Assembly (NCBI GenBank): GCA_022749815.1
Contig: JAKIWV010000002.1
Location: forward strand, 591,280-655,279
Direction: 5' to 3'
From: Thermoplasmata archaeon
GTDB taxonomy: Archaea; Thermoplasmatota; Thermoplasmata; Lutacidiplasmatales; UBA184
Length of the DNA stretch: 64,000 bases
In this document: positions 42,605 through 51,901 of the stretch, in pieces
How the letters are laid out: every line of letters starts with the position of its first letter
Position numbering within the stretch: the stretch's first letter is position 1
Notes under the pieces: model-generated
Seen by the model: the letters and a program-made list of their open reading frames with translations, nothing else
Database searches by the model: none
What the model was told of the DNA's origin: nothing
Program-made: the position numbers and the translations under genes

Positions 42605-43353
42605 TCGAGGCCGAGGCCTCCGTCCACCAGGAGGACAGCGCCCGTGATCCATGCGGCTTCGTCGCTCAACAAGAACCGCACCGCCGGCGCTATGTCGGAC
42701 GACTCGCCCCACCGCCCGAGCGGAGTGGCCCGCTCGACGTGTCGACGGAAGGCGGGATCCTCGTGTCCCCCGCGATTCATGTCGGTTCGGATGAAGCCGG
42801 GCGCGACGGTGTTTACTCGTACGTGGGGCGCGAGCTCGAGGGCCAGCGCGCGGGCCATCTGCTCGATGCCGGCCTTTGAGGACTGGTACGGAACGCCCCC
42901 GACCGACGCGCGCGTGGCCAGGATCGATGAGACCAACACCACCGAGGCGTACGAGGAGGCGCCGAGCAGGGGAAGGGCGCCCTGCACAGTCCGGAATGCC
43001 CCCCGGAGGTTCGTCCCCAGCATCGCGTCCCACTCCGATTCCTCTACGTCACGGCTGGCGGAGCCGGCGTACACTCCCGCGTTGGCCACCACGAAGTCGA
43101 GCCGGGGGGACCACCGTCTGACCCGTTGAAGCAGGCCGCTCGACGTCGCCGGGTCCGACAAGTCCCCGCCGAACGCGCGGGCGGAGCCGGTCGTCGTGTC
43201 AAGGGAGCGGGCGAATTCTTGGAAATCGGGCCGGAGCGTCCGTGCGAGCAGTGCGAGCCGGGCTCCGGCGGCGGCGAGTTCGATGGCAATCGCCCGACCG
43301 ATGCCCCGGGAGGCTCCCGTCACCAGTCCGACCCGTCCCTTCAGTGAGAACAC
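42601..43353 (-). CDS. Short-chain dehydrogenase/reductase (first of a pair)
   Basis: 250 residues from GTG 43353. It carries TGASRGIGRA, NAG in VANAGVYAGS, Ser in VLVSSILATRAS and YQSSK, with GAVLLVDGGLGLE at the end. It is a FabG-like SDR, about half identical in the conserved core to the following gene, which suggests duplication. An A/T-rich patch about 26 bases before the start (near 43375-43382) may be its TATA box. Confidence 0.9.
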   Translation of the reverse strand: MFSLKGRVGLVTGASRGIGRAIAIELAAAGARLALLARTLRPDFQEFARSLDTTTGSARAFGGDLSDPATSSGLLQRVRRWSPRLDFVVANAGVYAGSASRDVEESEWDAMLGTNLRGAFRTVQGALPLLGASSYASVVLVSSILATRASVGGVPYQSSKAGIEQMARALALELAPHVRVNTVAPGFIRTDMNRGGHEDPAFRRHVERATPLGRWGESSDIAPAVRFLLSDEAAWITGAVLLVDGGLGLE

Positions 43354-43503
43354 AACGGGCGGAGGCTCCCACCGGTAAATGCCTTCTTTGGGGTAGGCAC
43401 TGCCACGGCGGGTCGGTCAATAGTAATATTACGGTGAGGCCCTGACTTTTGACGGATTCTCCAGGTCGGGAACGTAGGGCCCTACCGAGGATTCCGGGTG
43501 TAG

Positions 43504-45033
43504 ATGCCAGGCGCGCGCAGAAAGACGGGGCCGACGGAAACGAGCCCCCGTCCGGAAGTGGCGCCAACTCCTCCGGCGCTCGACACCGTGGGCGACTGGC
43601 ATCTTCCCACGGAGCTCCGCCGGTTCTTCCGGGGGCGCACCAGTCAGACCCTGCTCGTCCGGGGCGCTCCGGGAACCGGCAAAACAACCCTCGCGCTGAC
43701 CCTGTTGGCCGGTCTCCGGATCCCCGGCTTCTACGTCTCCACCCGGGTCTACTATTCGGAGCTGCAGGAGCACTACCCGTGGCTGGCCGAACGACTGCCG
43801 GAGGACCATGTGGTGGACGCCGAGGCATTGTGGCCCGGCGCGGCGGGCCGAAAGGAGTACTCCTCCCTGATCCGACAGTTCACCGACCTCTCCCCCGATT
43901 CCGAGGAGTTCGGCAATTTGGACCGGTTCCTGACCCTGCCGCCGGGCGTCCAAGAGGTATTCAGTCGTCTCCCGGTGGAGCAGCGCTCGGCGCTCGTCAT
44001 CGACAGCTGGGACGGGCTCATCGAACCGTACCTCGGCCATCCGTCGGAACCCCTCTCGGCGGTCCACCGCTTGCGGGTCGAGAACGCGCTCATATCCGTG
44101 CTGACCAAAGCGAACGTTCACGCGATCCTGATCCGGGAAACCCCCGACTTTTCCGGGCTCGAGTACCTGGTCCACGGAGTGATCGAGCTCCGGCGCGACG
44201 ACGTGGAAGGCATGGTGCTCCGCGAGCTCCAGTACCACAAGCTCCGGGGAGTGCCGCTCCATTCGAGCTCGACCCTCTATTCCCTCGATGGGGCGAGGTT
44301 CACCGCCATCCCGCGGACCTACCCTCGCTCCGACGCGACCGCTGCGGAGCCGTTCCAGGTTCGGGAAAACCCGCCGAACGGGCTCTCGTGGGGCCTGGCC
44401 GAATTGGACCGGACCCTCGGCCCGCTGCGGGCCAACGAGCCGGTACTGCTGGAGCTGGACCCCCATGTGGAGCGTACCTCCCTCCGCCCCTTGACCGAGT
44501 TCATCGTCGCGCAGGCGATCCGCAGTGGGTGGGAAGTGACTACGCTCGCCGATCCCCCGTTCTCCATCGGCGGATTCCTGGCCGAAACCGAGCGGCTGAT
44601 CCCCCGAGAGCTGTTGCTCGAGCACCTCACCTCGTTCACCCCGCCCCCACTCGTGACGCCGGGGAGCCCGACCCCGCCAGCGACCCGGAAGCTCATCGAC
44701 CAGCTCAAGGAATCGATCACGACGAAATCGGCGGTCGGGGTCGTTCTGACGGCCCTCGAAGTCGCCTTCGGAAGCCGGCCGGAGTTCATCGACGCGGTCA
44801 ACTCCCTCTCCTCGCGAGTGCACGAGCGTGGCGGGATCCTGTTGCTGATCGCTCCGAGCTCGATGCCGGGACTTTCGGAGATCGCACCGGCGATCCGCAA
44901 CCACATTCGGTTCTTCTCCCATCGGCGGACGACATTGATGTACGGAATCCGACCCTCGACACCGGCGCTGGCCGTGCTGACGAGCAATCTTCGGGGGGAA
45001 GCTCCCGGGACCTGGTTGCTGACGATCCGTTGA
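43504..45033 (+). CDS. RecA-superfamily P-loop ATPase (KaiC/GvpD-like)
   Basis: 509 residues. Walker A is RGAPGTGKTTLALTLL (near residue 55), and a Walker B-like strand reads SALVIDSWDGLIEPYLG. YHKLRGVPLHSSSTLYSLDG is typical of KaiC/GvpD-like archaeal ATPases, in which the domain reads out a membrane- or taxis-linked signal. The C-terminal half (from about 300) repeats a RecA-like layout but has no P-loop (LLELDPHVERTS), so it may be a degenerate second domain. The function is regulatory at best guess. Confidence 0.7.
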   Translation: MPGARRKTGPTETSPRPEVAPTPPALDTVGDWHLPTELRRFFRGRTSQTLLVRGAPGTGKTTLALTLLAGLRIPGFYVSTRVYYSELQEHYPWLAERLPEDHVVDAEALWPGAAGRKEYSSLIRQFTDLSPDSEEFGNLDRFLTLPPGVQEVFSRLPVEQRSALVIDSWDGLIEPYLGHPSEPLSAVHRLRVENALISVLTKANVHAILIRETPDFSGLEYLVHGVIELRRDDVEGMVLRELQYHKLRGVPLHSSSTLYSLDGARFTAIPRTYPRSDATAAEPFQVRENPPNGLSWGLAELDRTLGPLRANEPVLLELDPHVERTSLRPLTEFIVAQAIRSGWEVTTLADPPFSIGGFLAETERLIPRELLLEHLTSFTPPPLVTPGSPTPPATRKLIDQLKESITTKSAVGVVLTALEVAFGSRPEFIDAVNSLSSRVHERGGILLLIAPSSMPGLSEIAPAIRNHIRFFSHRRTTLMYGIRPSTPALAVLTSNLRGEAPGTWLLTIR

Positions 45034-45072
45034 ACCGTGCGTGCGGCCCCCGGGCGGGACGCTGGCGAGGTC

Positions 45073-47217
45073 CTAGAACTGGATGACGTGGTGCAGGACG
45101 ATCAGCGCGACGAAGAGGATGGAGATCGTGTTCACGACCTTGATGAGGGGGTTGATCGCCGGGCCCGCCGTGTCCTTGGTCGCATCGCCCACGGTGTCTC
45201 CGACGACGGCGGCCTTGTGCGCGTCGGAGTGCTTTCCCCCGTACTTGCCGCTCTCGATGAACTTCTTTCCGTTGTCCCACGCCCCGCCGCCGGTCGTCAT
45301 CATCAGGGCGAGGGGAAGGCCAGAAAGGATCACGCCGAGGAGTAGACCGGCGAGCGCGTAGGGGCCCAGCACGAAGCCGACGGCCAGCGGGACGACGACG
45401 GCGATCAACGCCGGCACTGCGAGCTGGCGGAGCGCCGTCTGGGTCACAATGTCGACACACTTTCCGTATTCCGGCTTCGTCGCGCCGGTCATGATGCCGG
45501 GCATCTCCCGGAATTGGCGCCGGACTTCGAAGACGATCGCCTGCGCAGCCACACCGACCGCGTTCATCAGGAACGAGGTGAAGAAGAACGGGAGCAGCGC
45601 GCCGATGATCAGGCCCGCGACCACCAGCGGGTTCGTGATCGTCAACGCGCCGATCCACGTGGTATACGGTGTACCATTCGGTCCGGTCGCGTTGGCGGCC
45701 GCGAACCCATACGCGGCAAACAGCGCGAGCGCGGCGAGAGCCGCCGAGCCGATGGCGTAGCCCTTCGTCACTGCCTTTGTCGTGTTCCCCACGGCATCCA
45801 GCGGGTCGGTGACGGCCCGGGCCATGGGCGGGAGGTCTGCCATCTCGGCGATGCCCCCCGCGTTGTCCGTGATCGGCCCGAAAGCGTCGATGGAGATGAT
45901 CATCCCCGTGACCGCCAGCATGCTCGACGCGGCGAGGCCGATCCCGTAGAGCCCGAAATCGGCAAACCTGGACGAGGAGACGAACGCTCCGGTGGCCGAC
46001 CACCCCAGGGCGAAGAACGAACCCAGGATGGCACCGACGATCACGAGACCGGAGATCCAGGTGGACTCCAGGCCCACGGAAAGCCCCGCGATGACGACCG
46101 GCCCACCGCCGGCTTGGGCGGCCTCCGCGATCTTTCCGACCGGGCGGTAGTTGGAGCTCGTGTAGTAGTCGGTTAGGAAGACGATGCAGATCATGACAAC
46201 GAGTCCCAGGACCGTCGCGACGAACACCCCTGGGCTCCCGTTCATCAGGAGCGAGTCGAGGACGTAGAGGCCCAGGACACCGATCCCCGTCGTCACGGCC
46301 AGGCCTTGGTAGAGCGCCCCCATGATCGACCCCCCCGCGCGCATGCGGACGAAAGCGTTGCCGACGATGGTCGCGACGATCGCCCAGGCGCACACGACCA
46401 TCGGGTAGAGCACGGCCTGTGGAAACGAGGCGAGGATGGGATCCATCCCGTTCTCTTTGATGAGATAAGCGAGGAGCATCGCGCTCATCGCGGTCACGAC
46501 GTAGGTCTCGAACAGGTCGGCCGCCATGCCGGCACAATCGCCGACGTTGTCCCCGACGTTGTCCGCGATGACTGCCGGGTTGCGCGGGTCGTCCTCCGGG
46601 ATACCCGCCTCGACCTTCCCGACGAGGTCCGCGCCCACATCCGCGCCTTTGGTGTAGATCCCCCCACCCACTCGGGCGAAGAGGCTCATCAGGGAAGCTC
46701 CGAAGAGGAGACCGACCATCCCGGGGACGTTTCCGCCGAGAAGCATGTAGAAGCCCACGAGCTCGAGCAGGGCGAAGCCGGCCACGGAGAGGCCGGTGAC
46801 GGAACCGCCTTGGAATGCGAATCGCATGGTGGCCGCGAGGTTCCCACTGCGCGCGTGGGCGGCCGTTCGGACGTTGGCGCGCACGGAGACGAACATCCCC
46901 ACGGCGCCCGCCAGCGCGCTGCCGATGGTGCCGAGTACGAACCCCAGGGCGAGGTCTGCGGCGAGTCCAACACTCTGCGCGCTCGCGAACCCCGCGAAGA
47001 TGACGACGGTGAGCACCGCGGCCACCACGAACACGGTGGTGTACTCCCGCCGGAGGAAGGCGACGGCCCCTTCCCGGATGGCGAGGGAGATCGACTGCAT
47101 TTTCTCGTCCCCCTCGTCCTCCCGGAGCACAAGGACGGACTGGATCGCCGCGTACGCCAAGGCGACGAGAGAGGCACCGAGGACGGCAATCTCGAGCTGG
47201 TAGGTCGTGAACATCAT
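45073..47217 (-). CDS. hppA: Membrane proton-translocating pyrophosphatase, K+-independent type
   Basis: 714 residues with about 16 membrane helices. It hydrolyses pyrophosphate and pumps protons. Active-site blocks are GGGIYTKGADVGADLVGKVE and DNVGDNVGDCAGMAADLFE, with GGAWDNGKKFIESG and DTVGDATKDTAGPAINPLIK at the C-terminus. The motif GNTTKAVTKG has Lys and Thr where K+-dependent enzymes have Ala and Gly/Ala (GNTTAAIGKG), which indicates the K+-independent class. Single gene with an A/T-rich promoter (near 47256-47268). Confidence 0.96.
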   Translation of the reverse strand: MMFTTYQLEIAVLGASLVALAYAAIQSVLVLREDEGDEKMQSISLAIREGAVAFLRREYTTVFVVAAVLTVVIFAGFASAQSVGLAADLALGFVLGTIGSALAGAVGMFVSVRANVRTAAHARSGNLAATMRFAFQGGSVTGLSVAGFALLELVGFYMLLGGNVPGMVGLLFGASLMSLFARVGGGIYTKGADVGADLVGKVEAGIPEDDPRNPAVIADNVGDNVGDCAGMAADLFETYVVTAMSAMLLAYLIKENGMDPILASFPQAVLYPMVVCAWAIVATIVGNAFVRMRAGGSIMGALYQGLAVTTGIGVLGLYVLDSLLMNGSPGVFVATVLGLVVMICIVFLTDYYTSSNYRPVGKIAEAAQAGGGPVVIAGLSVGLESTWISGLVIVGAILGSFFALGWSATGAFVSSSRFADFGLYGIGLAASSMLAVTGMIISIDAFGPITDNAGGIAEMADLPPMARAVTDPLDAVGNTTKAVTKGYAIGSAALAALALFAAYGFAAANATGPNGTPYTTWIGALTITNPLVVAGLIIGALLPFFFTSFLMNAVGVAAQAIVFEVRRQFREMPGIMTGATKPEYGKCVDIVTQTALRQLAVPALIAVVVPLAVGFVLGPYALAGLLLGVILSGLPLALMMTTGGGAWDNGKKFIESGKYGGKHSDAHKAAVVGDTVGDATKDTAGPAINPLIKVVNTISILFVALIVLHHVIQF

Positions 47218-47353
47218 GAACCGATCTCAGTACCGACGGTCGGCCTGTCCGACAATTATTAAAACGTTACCACGGCGGCCGTCTGGCCCACTGGTAGTGG
47301 ATTCCCCTCAGACAAAGCCCTTTCATACTGCATCGTACCTTTTTCGCCGGCCG

Positions 47354-47551
47354 ATGCAATCGCCCGCGGTGCGCCCCCCAAGTCGCCGGGCATTGAGAAC
47401 CTCCTGCCCCCGATGCAACCGCGCCATGGAACTTCAGCGGATGAAGGAGCATCTCCGCGACGCCCACCAGCTCGAAAGCGGCGAACTCGAGGCCGTCCTG
47501 CTTCAAGCTCGGCGCGATTCCCTCCGGGGACCAACGCACGCTCACGCCTAG
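47354..47551 (+). CDS. Small C2H2-type zinc-finger protein
   Basis: 65 residues from ATG 47354. CPRC (residues about 18-21) and HLRDAH (about 32-37) give a C-x2-C-x10-12-H-x4-H zinc finger, followed by a short charged helix. Single-finger proteins of this type are widespread in archaea and may bind nucleic acids. It overlaps the convergent arginase-fold gene by four bases. Confidence 0.65.
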   Translation: MQSPAVRPPSRRALRTSCPRCNRAMELQRMKEHLRDAHQLESGELEAVLLQARRDSLRGPTHAHA

Positions 47552-48495
47552 GTCGGCTCGGCCCCACGGCGCCGGAAGAGCCGGAGGACGAACCCCGCGA
47601 GCTCGTGCATCCGGACCCCACCCGGGTCTTTCCGAGCATCCACTCCTGTCACTGACACGCCCACGATCTGGATCGTGCCGTCGGAGTTCCAGATGGCCAA
47701 CTCCCCGGCCAGGCTGCGCAGACGTTCTAACGGAAGGCCGCCGGCGGCTGGGGAGCCGACCCCGACCGGAAAGTGGGCCGGCTCGAGGACGCTGACGTCG
47801 AAGTGCAGCACCAGCTCACGAGTACGCTGCGCGTGGCGACCCAGCACGTCCATGAACGCGGCGTCGCCCCCGCGCCCCCGCAGGCGGTCGGGCGGGAGAA
47901 GGGTCATCCGGCTCTGGACGAGCGAGGCCGCCTCCGCCGGCGTCGCATCACGGACGCCGGCTAGGACGACATCGGTCTCCTGGACGAGCGGGAAGCGCTC
48001 CCGAGCCAGATGGGCGAGGGAGAAGTGACCCCGACCGACTGCGAGAGCGGTGACCATCGTGCTCAGGTCGCCTCCAGGGTCGTCGCCCGTTGTACGAAAG
48101 CGTGCGAGGCCGTCGACGGACAAGAGGCCCATCCTCGGAGCGGGCGTGCGTCCGTCGAGGAGACCGGTGAGCAGCCCCAGCAGCACGGTCGCGTCACCGC
48201 CGAAGACGATCGGAGTCTGCCCGGCACGAACCACCTCCCCGACCCGGGCTGCGACGGCCACCAACGACTCCCGGACGCGGCCGTCGTTCTTGGGGGTCGC
48301 CCCGCCGGGAAGATAGTCGGCCGTGCCGGGCGGCGACAGGGGGGTGTCGCCGGCGTCGATCGCCTCGACTCCTGCCAACGCAGCGCCGGACACCGCGAAT
48401 GATCGTAGGGGCGTGGCGGCACCCTCCGTGCCCTCCGTGGCGAGCGAGCTTCGGAGCGGAGCGCCGAGAAGGGCCAGTCGAACGGCGGCCGGCAC
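47548..48495 (-). CDS. Arginase-fold protein with degenerate metal site
   Basis: 315 residues from GTG 48495, the usual size for arginase/agmatinase proteins. The fold markers are recognisable but altered: GGDAT for GGDHS, SVDGLARF for SxDAHxD, and FDVSVLEPAHFPV for FDxDxxDP, followed by a typical SPAAGGLPLERL. Three of the four Asp/His metal pairs are thus broken, so ureohydrolase activity is unlikely and a non-catalytic or new role is possible. A TATA-like box at 48517-48522 supports the leaderless GTG start. Confidence 0.8.
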   Translation of the reverse strand: MPAAVRLALLGAPLRSSLATEGTEGAATPLRSFAVSGAALAGVEAIDAGDTPLSPPGTADYLPGGATPKNDGRVRESLVAVAARVGEVVRAGQTPIVFGGDATVLLGLLTGLLDGRTPAPRMGLLSVDGLARFRTTGDDPGGDLSTMVTALAVGRGHFSLAHLARERFPLVQETDVVLAGVRDATPAEAASLVQSRMTLLPPDRLRGRGGDAAFMDVLGRHAQRTRELVLHFDVSVLEPAHFPVGVGSPAAGGLPLERLRSLAGELAIWNSDGTIQIVGVSVTGVDARKDPGGVRMHELAGFVLRLFRRRGAEPT

Positions 48496-48516
48496 GAGGG
48501 GAGAACGATGTCGATG

Positions 48517-48522
48517 GTATAG
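48517..48522 (-). promoter_or_regulatory. TATA-like box of the arginase-fold gene
   Basis: The minus strand reads CTATAC, centred about 25 bases upstream of GTG 48495 and just downstream of the thrS stop. Confidence 0.5.
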
Positions 48523-48542
48523 AGGTCGCGGCGGCGGGCAGG

Positions 48543-50468
48543 CTATGGGTCGTACTCTCGGGTAGCGACTTTGGCACGGAGTTGCTCCACGAGTTGCGCC
48601 GGAGTCAAACTGCGCTGTCCCTTCTGTCCGTGGGCACGGAGAGCGACGGTTCCGGCGGCCACTTCTCGGTCCCCGACGACGGCGATGTACGGTACGTGAG
48701 CCACCTCCGCCTCTCGGATTCGCTTCGACAGCGTGTCTTGGCTGTCCGTCGATTCCACCCGGAGACCGGCCGTTCGCCATTCGGCGGCGAGCTCAGTGAC
48801 CCGGGGTACCTGCCGTTCGGTGACCGGCAGGACCCGGACCTGAACGGGGGCGAGCCAAGGCGGGAGCCATCCGGCGCAGTGCTCCAGAAAGACCCCGAGG
48901 AATCGCTCCCACGTGCCGAGGATCACCCGGTGCACTACCACCGGGGTATGCAGCGTCCCGTCCGTCCCTTGGTATTGAAGGCCGAACCGATCGGGGAGCT
49001 GGTAGTCAAGCTGGATCGTGCCGCACTGCCAGGACCGGCCGAGGGAGTCGCGGATATGGATGTCGATCTTGGGCCCGTAGAACGCCCCCTCCCCCGGGGA
49101 GATCTTGTACTTCAATCCGGCGCCGTCGAGCACGCTCTTGAGCATACTCTCCGCGCGATCCCACGTCTCGGCGGTCCCGAGGAATTTCGCGGGCCGGGTC
49201 GAGAGTTCGGCGGTCCATTCCAAGTGGAACGTTCCCATCGCCCGCTGGACCCATTCGATGAGGGTCCGGATTTCGGCCGGAATTTGCTCCTCGGTGACGA
49301 ATACGTGGGCGTCATCCTGGACAAACTCACGGGCCCGGGTGAGCCCGTGGATCGTACCGCTCGCCTCGAGGCGGTGGAGGGGCGCGAACTCAGCGAGTCG
49401 CATCGGGAGCTCCCGGTAGCTTCGGGAGCGGGAGCGGAAGACGAGCATCGCTCCCGGACAGTTCATCGGTTTGAGGCCAAAGGTCCGGTCGTCCACCGTG
49501 GTCAGGAACATGTTCTCTCGGTAGTGCTCCCAGTGGCCGCTCGTCTCGTAGATCGACTGGGGGTAGATGAGCGGCGTTCGGATCTCGGAGTATCCGGCCT
49601 CTGCCAGGTGTTCCCGTACGAAGGCCTCCAGCTCCCGGACGACGATCATCCCCTTGGGGTTCCAGAAGGGAAATCCGGGAATCTCGTCGGAGAAAGTGAA
49701 CAACTCCAACCGGGGTCCCAGGATCCGGTGGTCGCGCGCCTCGGCCTCGGTCCGACGTTTGAGATACGTCTCGAGCTCGGCGCGGGTTGGGAAGGCAACG
49801 CCGCGGACCCGCTGGAACGCGCCGCCGGACGACACCGTCCCGGGGATGACGGCGGAGAAGCCAAGAATGTGGATCCCCTCAAGCCACCCGGCATCCGGTA
49901 CGTGGGGTCCGCGACACAAGTCCGTGAAGGTCCCGGTCCGGTAAATGGATACGGGCCGTCCGTCGGGCACCTTCGCAATGTACCCCAGTTTGTGGGGGTT
50001 GTGCCGGAAGAGAGCCTCGGCCTCCGTCTTCGAGATCTCACTTCGTTCGAACCGGTCCTTTCGTCGCACCGTTTCGCGAATCTTGGCTTCAAGTGCCGGA
50101 AGCTCGTCCGCCGTCAACGGCCGCATCTCGAAGTCGTAGTAGAACCCCTCGTCCGTCGGGGGACCGTCCGTTGGCAAAGCGTCGGGAATGAGTTCCGTGA
50201 CGGCCTTCGCTACGAGGTGCGCAGCCGAGTGCTGGAGAACCTCCCGTCCGGCTTTGTCATCCGGAAGGAGGGGGGCCAAGACCCCCGCGTGGGTCAGGGG
50301 GTGAGCGAGGTCGATCAGTTCGCCGTCCAGGATTGCCGCGAGCGCGAGCCGCGTCTGCTGCGCGTTCCAATGGCGGAGAGCATCGCCAGCAGAAGTCCCG
50401 GCGGGGATGTCCGTCGACGTCCCGTCCGGCCAGCGGATCGACACGGAGGGGCTCGGGTGCGGAGTCAT
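48543..50468 (-). CDS. thrS: Threonyl-tRNA synthetase, bacterial-type
   Basis: 641 residues. The layout is the bacterial/eukaryotic one: an N-terminal TGS domain (about 1-62), an N2 editing domain (HSAAHL with the HxxxH zinc/editing motif near 80, and YRTGTFTDLCRGPH near 180), a class II catalytic core (motif 2 LKPMNCPGAMLVFRSR, FVQDDAHVF, motif 3 HRVILGTWERFLGVFLEH) and an anticodon-binding domain. Zinc ligands Cys/His lie in NCPG, DDAH and the TPVVVHR region. Most archaeal ThrRS instead carry an unrelated N-terminal editing domain, so this gene points to an old transfer from bacteria. Confidence 0.95.
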   Translation of the reverse strand: MTPHPSPSVSIRWPDGTSTDIPAGTSAGDALRHWNAQQTRLALAAILDGELIDLAHPLTHAGVLAPLLPDDKAGREVLQHSAAHLVAKAVTELIPDALPTDGPPTDEGFYYDFEMRPLTADELPALEAKIRETVRRKDRFERSEISKTEAEALFRHNPHKLGYIAKVPDGRPVSIYRTGTFTDLCRGPHVPDAGWLEGIHILGFSAVIPGTVSSGGAFQRVRGVAFPTRAELETYLKRRTEAEARDHRILGPRLELFTFSDEIPGFPFWNPKGMIVVRELEAFVREHLAEAGYSEIRTPLIYPQSIYETSGHWEHYRENMFLTTVDDRTFGLKPMNCPGAMLVFRSRSRSYRELPMRLAEFAPLHRLEASGTIHGLTRAREFVQDDAHVFVTEEQIPAEIRTLIEWVQRAMGTFHLEWTAELSTRPAKFLGTAETWDRAESMLKSVLDGAGLKYKISPGEGAFYGPKIDIHIRDSLGRSWQCGTIQLDYQLPDRFGLQYQGTDGTLHTPVVVHRVILGTWERFLGVFLEHCAGWLPPWLAPVQVRVLPVTERQVPRVTELAAEWRTAGLRVESTDSQDTLSKRIREAEVAHVPYIAVVGDREVAAGTVALRAHGQKGQRSLTPAQLVEQLRAKVATREYDP

Positions 50469-50599
50469 GTGTTACCCTCGCCACGACCCGAGGGGCGGCA
50501 AAAAGGTTTGGAATTGGCGGCGACTCTCCCGGTCCGCCCCCGAGGAGCGTCGCCGAATCGTCCATACCCCCCACGCCACCCCGCCCCACTCGCGGAGGG

Positions 50600-51712
50600 T
50601 CACGCTGGGGTGGACCTGGCGATCCCCACGGAGGAACGGACCTGCGCATACCTCCTGGCAAGGTCTTGGTCCAACCAATACAGGAAGTACACCACCGCCG
50701 CGTCCGCGATCAGGACGAACTCCCATGGGAATTCGAAAAGGACCCCCAAGATCAATCCAAGGACCAAGAGGCCCGCACCGAAGGCCACCACGTGGCGCTC
50801 GTGGTGCTCCGTTCCCACGCGACGGAGTACCCAGACAAAGAATGCGCCCGTCATTCCTACGATTGCCATGAAGACCAGGGCCGGGGGGAGCCCCCGCGCT
50901 GCCCCGGCGGTGGCGAGCACCACCATGATCGGGAAGGCGAGGCACCCGACAAGGAAGAAGGCGAGTCGCGACGAGGCAGGGGGGCCCCGTCGCCGCAGCA
51001 AGAAATCTCGAGGCAACCACCAGCCCAGGAGACACAAGGCCACGATCGCCACGATCGAGACGCCCAGCAAAGGGAACCCGTACCAGTAACCGGTCTTCCC
51101 AACGACCAGGACTGTCAGAAAGGCCGTGTCAACGGCGATGATGCCTACGACCAGTTTGATTTGTTGGTTGGTGAGTAGACTCTTCCCGCGGGTCTCGGGG
51201 AGGGCGTAGCCAAGCAGGAGGATTGGGATCAGGAGACTCATCAGAATGTGGATGACGAATATGTCCGGGAAAAAAAGCCAATTCACGCCGGCAAAATGCC
51301 CGTAAACGCCCGCAGCGCCGATGGGCGACGTGTGGGGATTGAAGATCGTCTGGTCCGCGATCCCCTCCTCCATGAGGGCGTAGGCGCCGCCCAATGCGAA
51401 GACCGTCGGCCATCCCTTCTTCCAGCGAATCAAGGCCTCTCGAATCAGAAGGGCGCCCGAGGTGTACATTGCGGCGTTGATCCCGAGGGCCAGGAAGAAC
51501 CAGGCCGGAGAGAACACGAGGTACACGAAGGAGCTCGAGCCGGAGAGGTATTCGACGAGGCCTGGGGTCAGGAGAAATAGGCACAGAATCGGGTGACGAC
51601 GCAGGAAGAAGACCAGCCGGGGGAAGAGGCCAGCCGGCGAGCGTACAGAGGCCTGCGACGGAGGGACCGGACCGCTAGTTGCCGGGACAGACCCGCCAGG
51701 AAGCTGGTACAC
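50600..51712 (-). CDS. Polytopic membrane protein of unknown function
   Basis: 370 residues with about nine to ten hydrophobic helices and charged loops. One loop, ALMEEGIADQTIFNPHTSPI, has an EE pair between helices, loosely like CPBP-type intramembrane proteases, but the later motifs of that family are not obvious. Start ATG 51712 is preceded by an A/T-rich stretch. No conserved neighbour suggests a role. Confidence 0.6.
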   Translation of the reverse strand: MYQLPGGSVPATSGPVPPSQASVRSPAGLFPRLVFFLRRHPILCLFLLTPGLVEYLSGSSSFVYLVFSPAWFFLALGINAAMYTSGALLIREALIRWKKGWPTVFALGGAYALMEEGIADQTIFNPHTSPIGAAGVYGHFAGVNWLFFPDIFVIHILMSLLIPILLLGYALPETRGKSLLTNQQIKLVVGIIAVDTAFLTVLVVGKTGYWYGFPLLGVSIVAIVALCLLGWWLPRDFLLRRRGPPASSRLAFFLVGCLAFPIMVVLATAGAARGLPPALVFMAIVGMTGAFFVWVLRRVGTEHHERHVVAFGAGLLVLGLILGVLFEFPWEFVLIADAAVVYFLYWLDQDLARRYAQVRSSVGIARSTPA

Positions 51713-51901
51713 GTGAATTCAAGGCGGGGCCCGATATTTGAATCCGTCAGGAAAAAATCGCGCTCGGCGCCCCCCCGAGTTCTCACCAGGGTCGGCTGGT
51801 CGTTGGCCGGCCCCCCCGGAGGTTCGGATGACAGCCGAAACTGGTGTTCCGTAACTAGCAGTTCGACCCGCGAAGACCGAACGCTCGAACTCGAATCGGC
51901 G

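Noticed and set aside
47548..48780. 410-residue version of the arginase-fold protein
   Set aside because: The first 95 codons lie antisense-like within thrS coding sequence; a TATA box and GTG 48495 give the family length.
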